A stretch of DNA of 64,000 nucleotides from Cycas panzhihuaensis (lineage: Eukaryota; Cycadophyta). Positions 36,499 through 49,037 of the stretch are shown here, in pieces (position 1 is the stretch's first letter; every line of letters starts with the position of its first letter). The notes beneath the pieces were generated by a model that did not search any database, was not told the DNA's origin, and worked only from the letters and a program-made list of their open reading frames with translations. The stretch spans positions 148,249,741 through 148,313,740 of the forward strand of contig CM041465.1 of NCBI GenBank assembly GCA_023213395.1, read 5' to 3'. A program made the position numbers and the translations under genes.

Positions 36499-38222
36499 CG
36501 CACGAAGTCTGCAGACGGAGTTTATGGGAGGTTGGCGATGAAGGAGGTTGGAGTTTTAACTCCTTCATCGTGCGCTTGAATGAGCGAATGGCGGAGGTAA
36601 GGGGATCTAGGGTCCTCTCAGTCGGATGAGAGGTGGACCTAGCAGGCTGCGAAGGTTTGGTCTCCTTCGCTGGAGGAGGCGCCTCGCGATGTTGCGAGGG
36701 CCTAGGAGGTTTCTTGAGTCCCGCTTGGATCTCAATGGCCTCCAAAGCTAAACACCTCGTGATGGCGGAGTCACACGTGGTCACCCCCATCTTGAGGACT
36801 TCCACATGCACTTCGGGACGAAGTGCATTCACAAAGAGATCCCTCTTCAACTCCTCAGGCAACATGGCCTTGGTGGAGTGAAGAAGATTGTGAAAGCGTT
36901 GCACAAAGTCACGGTTCATCTTATCGTGACCTTGTTTAAGCGACAGAAGTACCTTCATTCCACTTTCGAATGGGCGGGCTACGTCAAAATAGTTGACGAA
37001 CTCATCCACGAGTTGTTGGAATGAGGAGATCGAATGGGCAAGAAGGCGGTAAAACCACTTGAGGGCATCGCCCTACAAGGACCGCTGGAATAGCTTCATA
37101 AGGATATGGTCGTAAGCCCAATAATCGATGCACGCCATAGAGAAGCTGCGTACATACTCAGTTGGGTCTTGCGACAAAGTCCCGTCGAATTTGGGAACTT
37201 CAGGGGGGTGAGGCGGCAGGTTAGTCCTTAGCGCCTCAACAGACAATGGCGTCGACCTATAGTCCGCGAAAGGATATGTCCTTGCTTGGGCTAATGGATC
37301 GACAACCAGCAAAGGAATTGATGGGGGTGGTAAACCCATCCCTCCTTGGGAAAAGGGCCCTTGTTGGAAAGGGGGTTGTGGGTAAAAGTTCTGAAAATGA
37401 GGTATACTCCCTTGCGATGACGCGGCAATGGGAGTCGCGCTGGACGACGGAAACGGGGGATGGGGGACCGGGTTTTGCCCATATGGGCCACCCGTAGGTG
37501 GTGCAACCCCATATGGGTGCAACGGGTCCATCCCATAGACAGGGAGATGGATTCTCTTGCCTTGCCCCCAAGGTTGAGAAGTGTAACCTGGGGGCACGTA
37601 AAGAGAAGGACCACCAATCGAGTTTTGGACATATGTAGGAGTGGGTCCTATATGGCTAACGGCGGCGGCACTAGTAGGACCTCGAGGCCTACTAGGGAAC
37701 GCACATGTCACATTCGGAGGTGGCACGTGCGTTTGGCTTGGGCATGGCATGCTAACCCCAAGCTGAGGAAAAGACACACCACGAACGAGCCCTGAGGAAG
37801 TAGGACCACTACCGAAGCAGTGGCAACACCTACCTTGGGAGCCGGGGTAGACACGGCATAGGACGTGTGTGCGCGGGTAGAAGCGTCGATCGTTGTAGAT
37901 GACGCAGGTAGGGACGAAGAAGACGCTACATTGCGCCGCATTTCCTCAAACCATGTAGGAGGCAACTAGCGGCGAACTGCTCGAAAGTACTCGCCAAGCA
38001 CCTCGACCGCGTCGGCGGGAGGGGTATCCTCATAGCCATATGAGGTTGAAGGGACTTCGAAAGTAAGGGATCCTTCGGGGCACCCCTTGTAAGGCTCGCT
38101 AGTGGGGTGGCGAGTCTCGTGAAGGACCGAATCTTCTGCTGCTTGAGCGGAAGGCTGAAAGTCATCCGGGTGGAAATGGTCATCTGGGTAGTAGATGGAA
38201 TCATCGCCCTCATGGGCGGATT
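36479..38222 (-). pseudogene. Tat-like gag relic
   Basis: The N-terminal part (38,222-37,920) is acidic, with DDSIYYPDDHFHPDDFQ, and is broken by an in-frame TAG. After a frame change, a Pro-rich stretch with repeated PP and YGQNP segments (37,777-37,250) leads into VPKFDGTLSQDPTEYVRSF (about 37,190). A single stop follows just before GDALKWFYRLLAHSISSF (about 37,070). The capsid-like retrotransposon gag domain then continues: LMDEFVNYF, MNRDFVQRFHNLL and LPEELKRDLFVNALRPEV (37,009-36,760). A basic tail follows. The order matches plant gypsy gag. Reading-frame breaks make it non-functional as it stands. Confidence 0.85.
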
Positions 38223-38549
38223 CTGGAACAGATGAAGGGAACTCTTAAGTTCCTGAAGCCATGGGACGGTAGGCCCAATCGGACGGGTAACCTTCCATGG
38301 TCGAATCGAGGTTCGACGACGGAAGGGAACGAGATGATTGGTCTTCTAACAACGGCGGCAAGCCTCGCAGGCGACGCGAGAAACGCCGCATACAATGCCT
38401 TCGCGAGCGTCGTTAGGAGAAGCGAAAAGGAAAGGTAGGAAAGTAATGCAAACACGTTGGGGGCTGCCCAACTGAAAACATGGGATGCGAACCTACCTAG
38501 AGGCAAGAACACCAACAAGAAGGGGAAGCAGATTTAGCTCTCTTACTGG

Positions 38550-38572
38550 CAGTTCCCCAGTATGGTCGCCAG
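38550..38572 (-). other. Primer binding site region of Tat-like element
   Basis: Directly next to the right LTR, the minus strand reads CTGGCGACCATACTGGGGAA. TGGCGACC-type sites complement the 3' end of certain tRNAs; it looks closer to a tRNA-Arg end than to initiator Met. The tRNA assignment is from memory and unverified. Confidence 0.6.
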
Positions 38573-41126
38573 TGAAACACCCTCCGCAGGGTGGTGACCC
38601 TACGTCTAGCGAAAAGATATAAAAGATGCTATGCTAACTAGGCTAGACAGCGAGGATCGTACCTCGCGGGACGTCTGTGCGCTGGAGCGCGGGGTCGAAA
38701 CTGCAAGGTGCCTGGTTGCTTCCAGGTAGCCGTGCAAAAGCGAAGCCTTCCTACCCTTCGAATGGCCGGGAAGGAGAGGAGGCACCTCGCGCGTTGCGGC
38801 TTCTCAAGGTAGTGAGAAGGCAACGAAGGCAAGGGGGGACAATTGATCCAACGCACAAGCAAGCAAAAAAGGATAGCTCGGGTTTGGCACAAAAGGGGGT
38901 ATCTACACTATGCTATGTAAGCAAGACACTAGTGCAGAAAAGTAAATGCAAGCAGCGTTTATTTATCCCTCTTTTCTTTATGTTTCCTTATCTTTTACCT
39001 ATCAGGCAGGTGCAAAAAGCAAGAATGATATAAAGGGGAAAAACAAAGGAAACGCGAGGAATACCTGGATCCAGTGGTTGAGGTCAAAGTACGGTTGATC
39101 TCGCATTGTTTTCGCTCCCTCCTTCTCCTTTCTCCACGCATGCGACGTCGATTGACGGTGATAAGGGGGGTCACTTACCTCCCCGTGAGCATGCGAAATC
39201 AAATGAAATGAAAGGACGAAAAGGAAACGCAAAACTAAAGGAGAGAAAATACCATGAGTGAGCTAACCGGCAATGGGTTTGCTCCACGCGCTACCTCCAC
39301 CGATGCGATCCTACAAGAGAACACAAAGAGTACCTTCCTCTCGAGGGAGATGCTACAAAATATATAAGGAGATATATGTATGTGAACTGCAAACTGAAAT
39401 CAACTTAGCTAATCAAACTAAGCTATATGTTAAAATGTAGCAAAATGGAAACTAGAGCATATGAGGTACTTCTACACTACCAAATGCTACAAACACACAA
39501 AGTGGAACTGAGTATAGCCTCGGGATGGCTAACTCACCCACGAGAGGTCTCCAAAGGGGCCTAGGAAAGGAATGCTGGGTGGTAACAAAGGTGGATGCGG
39601 GTTATCTCAAACCGGTCTGGACACCCTGACACAATCTCCTAAACTCCTTCGACTCGTTCCTTAGGACAGCGTGTATGGTAAGGGGAAGAGGACAAGGGAC
39701 GGAACCCTTGGGGAGAAGGACGGCAATGGGGGATGAAACCCTGCCTATCTCCCTCAAATCCTCGTGTATGCTCCCTTACTCTAGCTGACTGAGGAAAGAA
39801 TGGAAGAAGACTTGGAGAAAATGAGGAAATCCAAAGAGAAACCAGAAAATGGATTCGGGTCAAGGTAGCACTAAGGGCTATGGCCAATGGTAGCTACTTT
39901 CATTCAAGGGGTAAAAGCAAAGGGAAAGAAGAGGTGGAATGCTTGACAATAAATATAAGAAACATGCAAGTATGTCCAAGGGTTTGCAAGCAAAAAGCAA
40001 AGGAAATACAAGTAAAAGGAAGAAGAAATGCAAGAAAATACAAAAAAGCAAGTAAAGCTAAGGGTACCTTGTGTAGAAAGGTCATGCATGCCTCCTACCA
40101 CTAGGGACAAAGAATGGAAGTCAAATGAAGACGATCATGAGTGTTCCTCACGCAAAGTAGATGGAAGAAGCCCTTTGTGAAGTTGGGGATGTGAAGTAAG
40201 TCTTTGGGGCAACTTCTTGGTTGAAGAAGTCCCTTGAATCTTTGTGCAGCTGCAAGAGGAAGAGAGCTGGTTGTGAAGAGTAGTAAGGGGCAGCAATGGC
40301 CCTGTAAAATCCACTGGTGGCAGCCTTGTCCTTCCTCCTCAGTTGTTGTACTTGAACTTCTTTGATTTCTGTGTCTTCTCTTGTCTTTTGTGGAGCGTTT
40401 TTCCTTAGAAGTCTTGGAAAATGAGCTCAAGAAATGATGCAAATGAATAAAAAAAATCCTTTTATCTCTTGTTCATAGTAAGTGAACGTTGGGGACGTTA
40501 GCGCCTCAATCGCAGAGCCACGCCAGCCTGCAGTGAAAATGCGTAAATCGTCACGTGGTTCTCTTTTTAAATTTCAAGCAGTCAGATCAAGAAGAACTCT
40601 GCGATCACCGCAAATTCTACTGATCGCTTAGTTTATCACCAGACGTACCGAAACTAAAAAAAAGAAAACCGACAAAATCGATTTTGAGGTAAGAACAAAG
40701 ACTAAACATGAATTACATCGGTTGGGGAGGCCTGTGCAAAGGCAAGTACCGAGCGATGCAAAGAGCCCTAACTAAGGGTTAGACCGACTTAGGAAGGATC
40801 GCAACATAAGCGGCATGTTGTAACAAGAACAAACAAGCTGGCAGAAATAATCCCGGGAAACTGTGGAGACATCGTGAGTGGCTGTACACCATACGGGGTG
40901 TCGCATTCACTGAGGAATGCCCCCGCTGTGAGTCGTCATAGGCTAAAGGCGTACCGTTAGGCACATGCATTATGAGCAGGCAGACAAACAAATGCATGTA
41001 GGCAGGCATATGTCAATCAAACTACTCTAAATTACCTTAATTAACATAGGTAAGAAAAGTGAGAACATATACCTGAACAAACCTGTGTCGATGCGTCTCG
41101 AGTCCATTCCCAATAGCTGGGAAACA
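38573..41126 (-). repeat. 5' LTR of Tat-like element (2,554 bp)
   Basis: Partner of 27,384-29,972, starting TGAAACACCC and ending GCTGGGAAACA. Most differences are scattered substitutions. The tract 40,490-40,760 shows many small differences and deletions relative to 29,325-29,600. Confidence 0.93.
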
Positions 41127-43114
41127 GTTGTGTTAATATCTTCAACCTAATATGTATTAGAAACATTTTTTCTTTTATCATACATGTAGCCATTTCTATT
41201 ATAGTTCTATTTAATCTTTCAATCACTCCATTAGAGTGTGAAGTATAAGGAATAGTAAGTTGTTTATGAATGTTATGTGTTTTACAAAAATTTAAAAAGT
41301 CATTTAAGACTTATTCTCCTTATCCATCTATTCTAAGGACTTTGATTTTGTGTCCACTTTTTAATTCAACTTAAGCTTTAAATTATGTAAAACAATCAAA
41401 AGTTTCTAACTTACTAAAGATAAAAAACACCTAAACTTTTCAATTGAAGTCATATATAAATGTAAGGAAAAACTTAATGCCATTAATTGAATTTGGTATG
41501 ATTGGTCAACATATATCACTATGAACCAACTTTACTTTTTCTTGTACTCTTTGGTTGCTTTCTTGAAATTATGCCCTATGTTATTTGTTGATCACACAAC
41601 CTTTGCAAACAAAAGAATTTATTTCAATATCAATGTGTAATCCATCAATCGTATTAAAATTTTTAAGTGTTTTCAATCTATCACCTATAATGTATCTATA
41701 GTAAAAATGCCAAATTTTATTATTAATGATTTAATAATAATTTTCTTTGCATAAGAGGATAGAATGAGAGTAGAGACTAATTTATAAAGATTATCAATCT
41801 TTATCCCTTCAAAAATGATATCACTACCTTTCTTTATATCATAGATATAACATTTTTTATCTTTATCAAAGATGATTTGATGTTTTTTCTTCCGCAATTG
41901 AGATATAAAGAGGACATTTATCTTTAACCCTAGAATAAATAATACATTACCAATTGTTTTAACTTCTTAATTAATTTTAAATGCAATAGTTCCTTTGCTA
42001 TTAATATATAGAGAAAATATATCTTTGAGTTTAGCAGTTTTATTTATGGAATAAAGATGAAGTCTCAAATTAGACTTCTTTACTAATCATATGATTCAAA
42101 GCTCTAGAGTTATAAATCAATATTCATTACTTCAAGTACAAGAAGCTAATATGGCAATAAAAATTGTTTCTTATTCTTTCTCATCTTTAGATTACTCACT
42201 ACTATAGTTACCTTCTACTTACTTTCCCTTTGAGATATTAGCTCTCCTATAAAGATAATTAGTTGAAAGATATCCAAATTTTCTACAGTAATAATAGGGA
42301 TAAGTTTCAACTGATTTGTAATTGATAGCAAAGTATCCTAGTATGCCACAATGATAGCATACCTAATTGTCTATTGATCTTCCTCCCATAGGTCCTAATC
42401 TTCCTCTAATGAACTTCCCTCTATTTTCCCTTGTATCCATTGATCTTCCCCTTATGGATATGTCTCTATTGAAATCTCATTCTCTAATTCTTAGTCTAGA
42501 AAGAAATACTTCTTCTACTTTAATTTCTACATCATATCTTTATATCCTTTGCTCTTGTTAAAGAAGATATCTACATAGGGTATCAAATGATATATTACGA
42601 GCTTGTCCTCCCAGAATAAGAGTGTTTACAAGATTTTCCAATGACTTGGGTATCTTGTTAAGAATTAAACAAATAATTTCCATGTCTAGTATAGGCTCAC
42701 ATATAGATGTTAGATTATCTAACTTCTACTACTTTGGTAATAAAGTCAGAGATTTATTCATCCTCCCTTAACTAGAGTTAATGCAATTATTCTTTAAGAG
42801 TAATAATTCAAGCTTCATTCCTTTGACTATATAAGGCAACAAGAATTTTTCAAGTTTCTACTGAAATAGAGGCTTCAATTATATAAGTTAAAATAAAGTC
42901 ACTTATATGTAGTGTAATGGCTACAATGTATGTTTGTCTCTTTCTATATAACTGACAAGCTTTATAATATCTATGGCAATTAGTTTTTCTTATTTTTCAT
43001 TAATAATATCCCAGATATTTTTGGCAACTAAAAGACCCTTTATTTTTATTTTCCAAGCACTATAATTTATCCAGTTAACTTATCTGAGTCTCTTAATAAG
43101 TAAATAAAGGCCAT
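41127..43114 (-). pseudogene. Copia F: gag, zinc knuckle, protease and integrase relic
   Basis: Minus-strand reading begins with a possible ATG at 43,114 (AFIYLLRDSDKLTG). INYSAWKIKIKGLLVAKNIWDII follows near 43,060, the conserved start of copia gag. A degraded zinc knuckle, CYHCGILGYFAINY, lies near 42,355, where the last Cys is Tyr. A protease/pre-integrase relic at 41,897-41,685 includes KKCYIYDIKKGSD. Integrase text ends with ERLNRTIIEMATCMIKEKMF at 41,220-41,160 (family NGVAERMNRTL). The frame is then cut by the Tat-like LTR at 41,126; integrase resumes at 27,383. The region also holds the site where copia E inserted, 12 bp upstream of the gag ATG. Confidence 0.85.
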
Positions 43115-43126
43115 TTTTTTGCAAAA

Positions 43127-43438
43127 TGATGGGATAATGCCCATTTGTAAAGGATTGTGCACACCTACCTTAAGCCCCCAAAAGCCACCTAGAGCCACTC
43201 AAAGCTGCCATGCAATCTTCTATGAGTTGACTAAGGTAAGTATTCAAATTATTTTATTTAATTTTTAATTATTTATTTGATTTGTTAAGTAGAGGCGGTC
43301 CACCATCTCCCCAAATTATAAATATAAAGGGAATACCTCCTTGGTGTTTTTTAACATTGCCTTCTATTCGGAAATGCTATGCTCTTAAATATAGATATGT
43401 TAATATAATATTGGCCTACTCTACTCTTCGCACCTATA
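43127..43438 (+). repeat. 5' LTR of copia E (312 bp)
   Basis: Collinear with 60,817-61,120: both share ATAATGCCCATT, GACTAAGGTAAGTATTCA, CTCCCCAAATTATAAATAT and AATATTGGCCT in order, with roughly a fifth of sites differing by eye. It is followed by a degraded tRNA-Met PBS. Flanking pentamers are CAAAA (43,122-43,126) and TAAAA (61,121-61,125), a near-match target duplication. Confidence 0.85.
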
Positions 43439-43440
43439 TT

Positions 43441-43451
43441 TTGTATTAGAG
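43441..43451 (+). other. Degraded tRNA-Met PBS of copia E
   Basis: TTGTATTAGAG, two nucleotides after the LTR end; nine of eleven bases match TGGTATCAGAG. Confidence 0.65.
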
Positions 43452-44277
43452 TGTCAATTCATCTCATGACAACTAATTATATTCAGTATTTCTTCATTTT
43501 ATAAAGCTTTATTAATAGTTTTTCATAATTTTTATTAAATATTTGGCTATTTTTTTATACATATACTCTATTTAATTAGTATTTCTTTATATTTTTATAG
43601 CAATATGTGTATTCATCCCAATAGCCATTTGGTATAATTAGATTAACATTTTGTTTGATATTTTGCAAGCTTTTAATTATTTCTTCACTATTTTTTCAAG
43701 GTTTTTCTACATACCTAAACTTTAGCATGCTAGTGCACTCTCAGAATTGCTTCGAGTGACCACTCATTGGACTCCTCTTTTAGTCCTCTTCGCACTAAAG
43801 TAAAAGGTTTGAAAATTTATCACTCCTATGGTGAGTTATAGCTCCTAGAAGTATAGTCTATTATATTGTCTATTAAAACCCCTAAGCACCAAAGTGAAAA
43901 TCACTCTTTTTACTCTTGTTCTTCATTAGATTCTCTTACAACTTAGTAGCAAGGTTGCTCTAAGCTAGCTAAGGTTATTATAAGCCACTGCACACCCCTG
44001 TGTTGGTCATACGATCTCCATGGCTCTGTGCATCCTCCACGGCCTACATAAGCCAAAAATTAATTTTTAAATCATTTATTTTAGTGTTTTCTCTCTGTGT
44101 TTAATCTCTGTAGCTGCATCAAGGATTGATCTCTATTTAGGGACTGGTCTCTAACCTCTACATTGTTATTTATCTGTGCAATATCTATCTAATATATTTT
44201 TCAAGTTTTTTATATATAAAAATCATATATTTCTTTACATTTTGATTGATCTTCATCCTTGGATCAATGTGCCACCA

Positions 44278-44301
44278 CCCTCCCCACCCCCCCCCTCCCC
44301 C
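44278..44301 (-). other. G-quadruplex-type tract (minus strand)
   Basis: Four C-runs of 3, 4, 9 and 5 separated by single bases (T, A, T) on the + strand. The complementary strand therefore has four G-runs with 1-nt loops. Confidence 0.8.
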
Positions 44302-45329
44302 TTGCATACTAAAGATCAATCTGTTTTAGCTTGATTTTGATCTATTTTTATCGATAAATTATCACTGTTCTTTACTAGATTCATGGCCATTTAAATTTTA
44401 TTAAAACAAAATTATTTTTTATAAAGTTGCAATGAAATTTAACTAAATTTAATAAATTTTTCAAGTTTGGGTAAGTTGATTTGACCTAATCCCCCTTTGT
44501 GCATTAGCCCCTAGTCTAGTATGGCCCCCATATGACCATAATCTTTCACAGACCTCAAATATTATAAACTAATTTGAATCTTTTTTTATTTTTCAAAAAT
44601 TATCCTTTATATTTGATAATGTTTAGAATTTAGAGCCCCCTTGGGCCTTTAGCCACCAGTTCTATGGGCATCCATATGACCAAACCTTATTTATAAAGGG
44701 GCTAAACCCTAATCTCACCTTTTCTATTTTTTGATTTTTTTTACTTAAGGAGTACTGCTCACATTTTCTATAATATCTCTGTGTTGGGAAGTCAGTTTTA
44801 TGAACCGCTTGATTCATTGGATTCCTAACTCAGAGCTCTATAGCCTAATGTTATTTTTTGCCTAATTTGAGTAGTTTTTCATAGAGTTTGTTCAAGTCAA
44901 TGTTGACCTTCATTTATTACTCTTAATTCATTAACCTTAAAAGGGTCTTTATACAGTTACTCTAATAACTTGAGCTTTACAGCTCTGTTTCTTGAATGAT
45001 CAAAACTATTGGAAAGGTTTTTTTAGTGATCTACATATTAAAATAGGTTTCATTACATTGTAATACCATTTTATAGGTCATTAAAACCATTGAAATTAAG
45101 GCTTTATTTCAGTCCTAGTTAGACATTATTTGAGATATTTTGAGCTAAATTTTCTTTCTAACTAAACATATTTTATTGACATTTACATACTAACTGGTTA
45201 TTTGCTTGTCTTTATAAGGCTTACAAGTTGTTTTATAGCCTTTTAGCACCATTTTTGGCTTCTAAAGGATCAGGAGCCCTATTCGAACCAGAGGTGATAA
45301 ACCAGTATCTCTTATCATATTATTTTCTT

Positions 45330-45334
45330 TCTTT
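45330..45334. repeat. Target site duplication of copia A (left)
   Basis: TCTTT here matches TCTTT at 54,988-54,992 exactly; the two copies flank the LTR pair of element A. Confidence 0.7.
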
Positions 45335-45718
45335 TATTAAAACATTATAATATCTCACCTATTTCTTCTCATTTATATAAATTAATATTTATAATATATA
45401 ATGGACCTTTGATGTAATTTAATCATATTGGATAGTGAGGTTGGAACCACCTCTTGTGCCATTAAGTTGGCCTATCTCATTACATTGTAATCTTAGTGGA
45501 TGGCTATAAATATTGCCTCATATACTTATACATTCATGTTGGATTTTGATTAATGCAGAAGCTCTGCCTACGAGAGAGCCTACAATGTGACAAATTCATC
45601 CATACATTTGCATGATCATTTGTTATGCCTATTTACTTGCTATATTTAATATTTGTCAATATTTTGATCACTATACTTGAATCAAGATACACGTGTTTAA
45701 ATCTTGATGTTTTCATAT
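45335..45718 (+). repeat. 5' LTR of copia A
   Basis: Aligns with 54,619-54,987: shared ATGGCTATAAATATT, CATACTTATACATTCATGTTGG-type and ATATTTTGATCACTATACTTG-type blocks in order. The first dinucleotide is TA here but TG in the partner. Confidence 0.85.
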
Positions 45719-45729
45719 GATATCATAGT
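45719..45729 (+). other. Degraded tRNA-Met PBS of copia A
   Basis: TGATATCATAG directly after the LTR; nine of eleven bases match TGGTATCAGAG. Confidence 0.65.
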
Positions 45730-48700
45730 AATGTTATATCCAAGCTGCTACGGGGAGGTGAAGATCCTTCTAGTCAAGATTCAAGCCTATCGAGCCTATG
45801 ATAGGAGCCATTTATGAAGAAGTTTTTTTTGAACTAGTTATATGCATATGCTAGTAACATGAGTGACTGTTTACAGGATAGATAGAGCTAGTCAAGCCAC
45901 ATACAGGAGATACAGATGATACTGACGGTATGTTGATTTGGTATTTTATGTGGATATTTATTTGATGCATGTTGGTTCCATATTCTATAAAACATGTAAG
46001 TATTCACAACAATCCACAGATATTATATTTAGTCCATAAGTGAAGGCTTTTACAAGTGTCACTTAATGTATTCGTTATCACTCATGGACCATTCTCAAGG
46101 TATTTGTTAGTGTCTCACATCGAGATTCACTCCCGGAATGAAGACAATCCATCAATATGCATGAAGCAAGAAGCAAGCCTATATAACACCCTATTAATGT
46201 ATTTTAGTGATAGTATAAAAGGTATGTGGCATATTTTATTATAACATGAATTGCTTATGGAAATATGAGAAAGATTTGTTTATACTAGCATAATATTATA
46301 GGCATGATTATATTTTATTATCAGCTTTATATGAGGGCATAACTATGTGGGTTATAACTAAATATCAAACCCTACATGATAATATAATGAATTTATATAT
46401 TGATTGGTTTGATTGTATGATAAGATATTTAATTCAACTCAATGTACGGTAGTGTATGCCATATATCTGAACAAATTATTTGATGATGGCATATATGATG
46501 AAGGGAAGATGCTTAAAATGCATGCTAGGGTTTGAAAGAATTTATGAATATATTTAATATTTTATTCACCCATAGAAATAAAACCCTATGTACGGTAGTG
46601 TATGCCATATATCTGAACAAATTATTTGATGATGGCATATATGATGAAGGGAAGATGCTTAAAATGCATGCTAGGGTTTGAAAGAATTTGTGAATATATT
46701 TAATATTTTATTCACCCATAGAAATAAAACCCTACATAGCTTGGAAATTAAAGCTATTGCAAGTCTATAGGAGATTAAAATATTGAGCCACCATTGTTCG
46801 TTTATCATGGTGGCTATATAAAGAAGAAGTATGGTAGAAGAATTTTCCTACACCTACATAGTGTAGTAGAAGAATTTTGTTGCACTACTACTCTAGATCT
46901 ACTACATAAGAGAAGAAACATCAATCTAGTGATGAAGTAATTTCCCATTTCCATGCACATAGAGGTAAACCTAGCCACTAATAAGTCGCCCTACAGAGAT
47001 CGATTAAATCCCTTAGTAGAGAAACACCATGAATGATGCTCATGCAAATGTCATCGCAATTGCTCAATGCCATCATCACTAGTAGCCCCAAATGATGTTG
47101 AACTATCCAAATGTCACTAGAAATAGATCTTAAGAAGATCACAAACCCTATAGATTTATATAGAATAATTACCCATACTTAATTGTCCATGCTTATATCT
47201 TTTACCACCCTCGTAGCTCATCACATCTAGTTGCCATCACATAGAGGGAACAAATCAACATGTTATGACCATCCAGAAGCCACAAGATAGTACTACACAA
47301 TCATATAAAATACCAAATAGATCTACAATGCCATAGCTAAATGGTAGACCCTACCCATTGAAGAGAAAATCTCGATCAATCAAATACTCTATTCGCCACC
47401 ACGAAGCTGTACCACCTATACTATCACCATTAAATTCCCATGCATATCTCAAGATCACATCGCCTACATACACACCATCGAGAGATATATCACAAGTTTC
47501 TTTGATCAATGAAAGAATTCACATTTTGTAGATTATAAATTTATCTTTAGTGAGAAATTTTTCAATAGAGATCAATCAATTTAATCATGTAGATATAAAG
47601 AATAATTACATTGTACAGAGGATGAATTCAGAGGCACAGATTAATAATTTACTATTTAATTTTTTAAAACCCTAAAAAAAATTATGTTTGGTTTGATGAT
47701 TCAATTAGATTTTATATTTTTTCAAATATATCACTAGGCAGTCACATCGAAGGCCCATATGACTAGGGGCTAAATATCAAAGGGGGCAGACACCAAAGTT
47801 TTATAAATTGAATTAGATAATTTTTGAATTTTTAAAACTTATATTTGAAATTTAATTGAATTTTCAGATCCGTCGCCAATTTCTTAAGGATCATGTACCT
47901 TTCATGGCATACTGGCATGTTTTCCTTTATAACTCATCACTTGTGTAATCAAATGTCGTCTGTTGCATTAGAAAGTAAACTTTGAGATGGTCACAATGAG
48001 TGGTCATGACCTATTTTGAACAACAGAAAATAGAGAAAACTCAAGGTAAAGTTGATACAATAACTCTAAAACTCATTTTAGATGAATTTTATATCAATTT
48101 TCAAAAAAAATTTAGTCAATTCCAGTGTTTTTCATGGCTCTAAACATGATGGTGAACTTTTTTTTTAGGAATAGTGGATGAAAATTATAGTTTGGTTTAA
48201 AATTAAGCATTTTGAAGTCCATTAATGATATTTTGGTTGAAAATATTTCATTAAGTGAGAAATATTTGATGGATTTATTATATAAAATATCCTTGATGTG
48301 ATGGTTGTTAATTTCCCCCATTCATAATATTACATTTAGTTTATCAGATGATAAAACCCTTAACCAAACATAAAGATCACCTGGATATTGAAGTAGTTTA
48401 TAGTTAGATGTTAATCATAATTGTCTTGTTATAGTTAACTTGCCATGGATAAGTAGCTTGGCCTAGTCTTAGAGTTGATTGTTTAAGATGATCCAGTTAT
48501 CGACGTAATCTAGCTAATGAAACTTTGACATGATCCTATAAGCAATTTGGAAAGATGATAAACCATGTATCTGAAGTAATTTCCTAGGGAACTAGTGATT
48601 ACAATGGTTGGTCACCCATGTATTTTAGTAGATGGATATTATTTTATATGGACTCAAATATCACTTTACTTGATTTGATAGATAACTTAATGTAGATTAA

Positions 48701-49037
48701 AAACATCCATAACACGGGTGAAGATATGAAGATATGCATAAAACACTTCATTTATAGGTTAATAGAGACAAGAATATGGTTATAAGTTTCTTACAAGTCG
48801 TACATGATTTTGATGTTGATACAAAAGCTCTACTTGAAAGAGAGCCTTACTGGGTGACGAATTCACCCATAACTTTGTCATTTACAGGGTATAGGATACA
48901 TGATACATGATATAGGTTATAAGATACAGGTTATAGGTGATACTGCATACAGGATATAGGTTACAAGTGCCAGCATACAAGATGAAGTTATGAAGACTCA
49001 AGATCAAGATTCAAGGATACTAAACATTATTGGTGGG
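45730..49037. other. Non-coding internal sequence of copia A
   Basis: No retrotransposon domain is readable. It contains a 146-bp tandem duplication (46,443-46,734) and a fragment near 48,814-48,885 similar to the copia A LTR core (AAGCTCTACTTGAAAGAGAG). It ends with a short purine-rich GGTGGG next to the LTR at 49,038. Confidence 0.5.
46443..46734. repeat. Tandem duplication, 2 x 146 bp, nearly identical
   Basis: The unit starting TGTACGGTAGTGTATGCC at 46,443 repeats at 46,589. I see a single difference between copies (TTTATGAATA versus TTTGTGAATA). Confidence 0.95.

Larger units (their letters stand above)
27384..41126 (-). mobile_element. Tat-like Ty3/gypsy element, 13.7 kb, with extra ORFs
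   Basis: A sharply bounded, GC-richer block inside AT-rich copia sequence, bordered by about 2.6-kb LTRs with TG...CA ends and a near-matching 5-bp duplication. The element reads on the minus strand: a PBS-like site adjoins the right LTR, followed by gag, zinc knuckle and protease. An additional RNase H frame lies near the left LTR, and a polypurine tract adjoins that LTR. The RT, pol RNase H and integrase normally found between protease and the extra RNase H are not recognisable. A plant-mobile-domain gene relic lies on the opposite strand in the middle. Very long LTRs, a second RNase H near the 3' LTR and antisense ORFs are known traits of the Tat lineage (Ogre/Retand-type elements). It is a defective, non-autonomous member. 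Confidence 0.88.
43452..45334 (+). other. Leader of copia E, first part, non-coding
   Basis: No reading frame of note. It contains a C-rich tract (44,278-44,301) and a motif around CCCCCTTTGTGCATTAGCCCC (near 44,492) that recurs in degraded form near 44,636 and inverted near 47,790. It is interrupted at 45,334 by copia A and resumes at 54,993. Confidence 0.55.
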
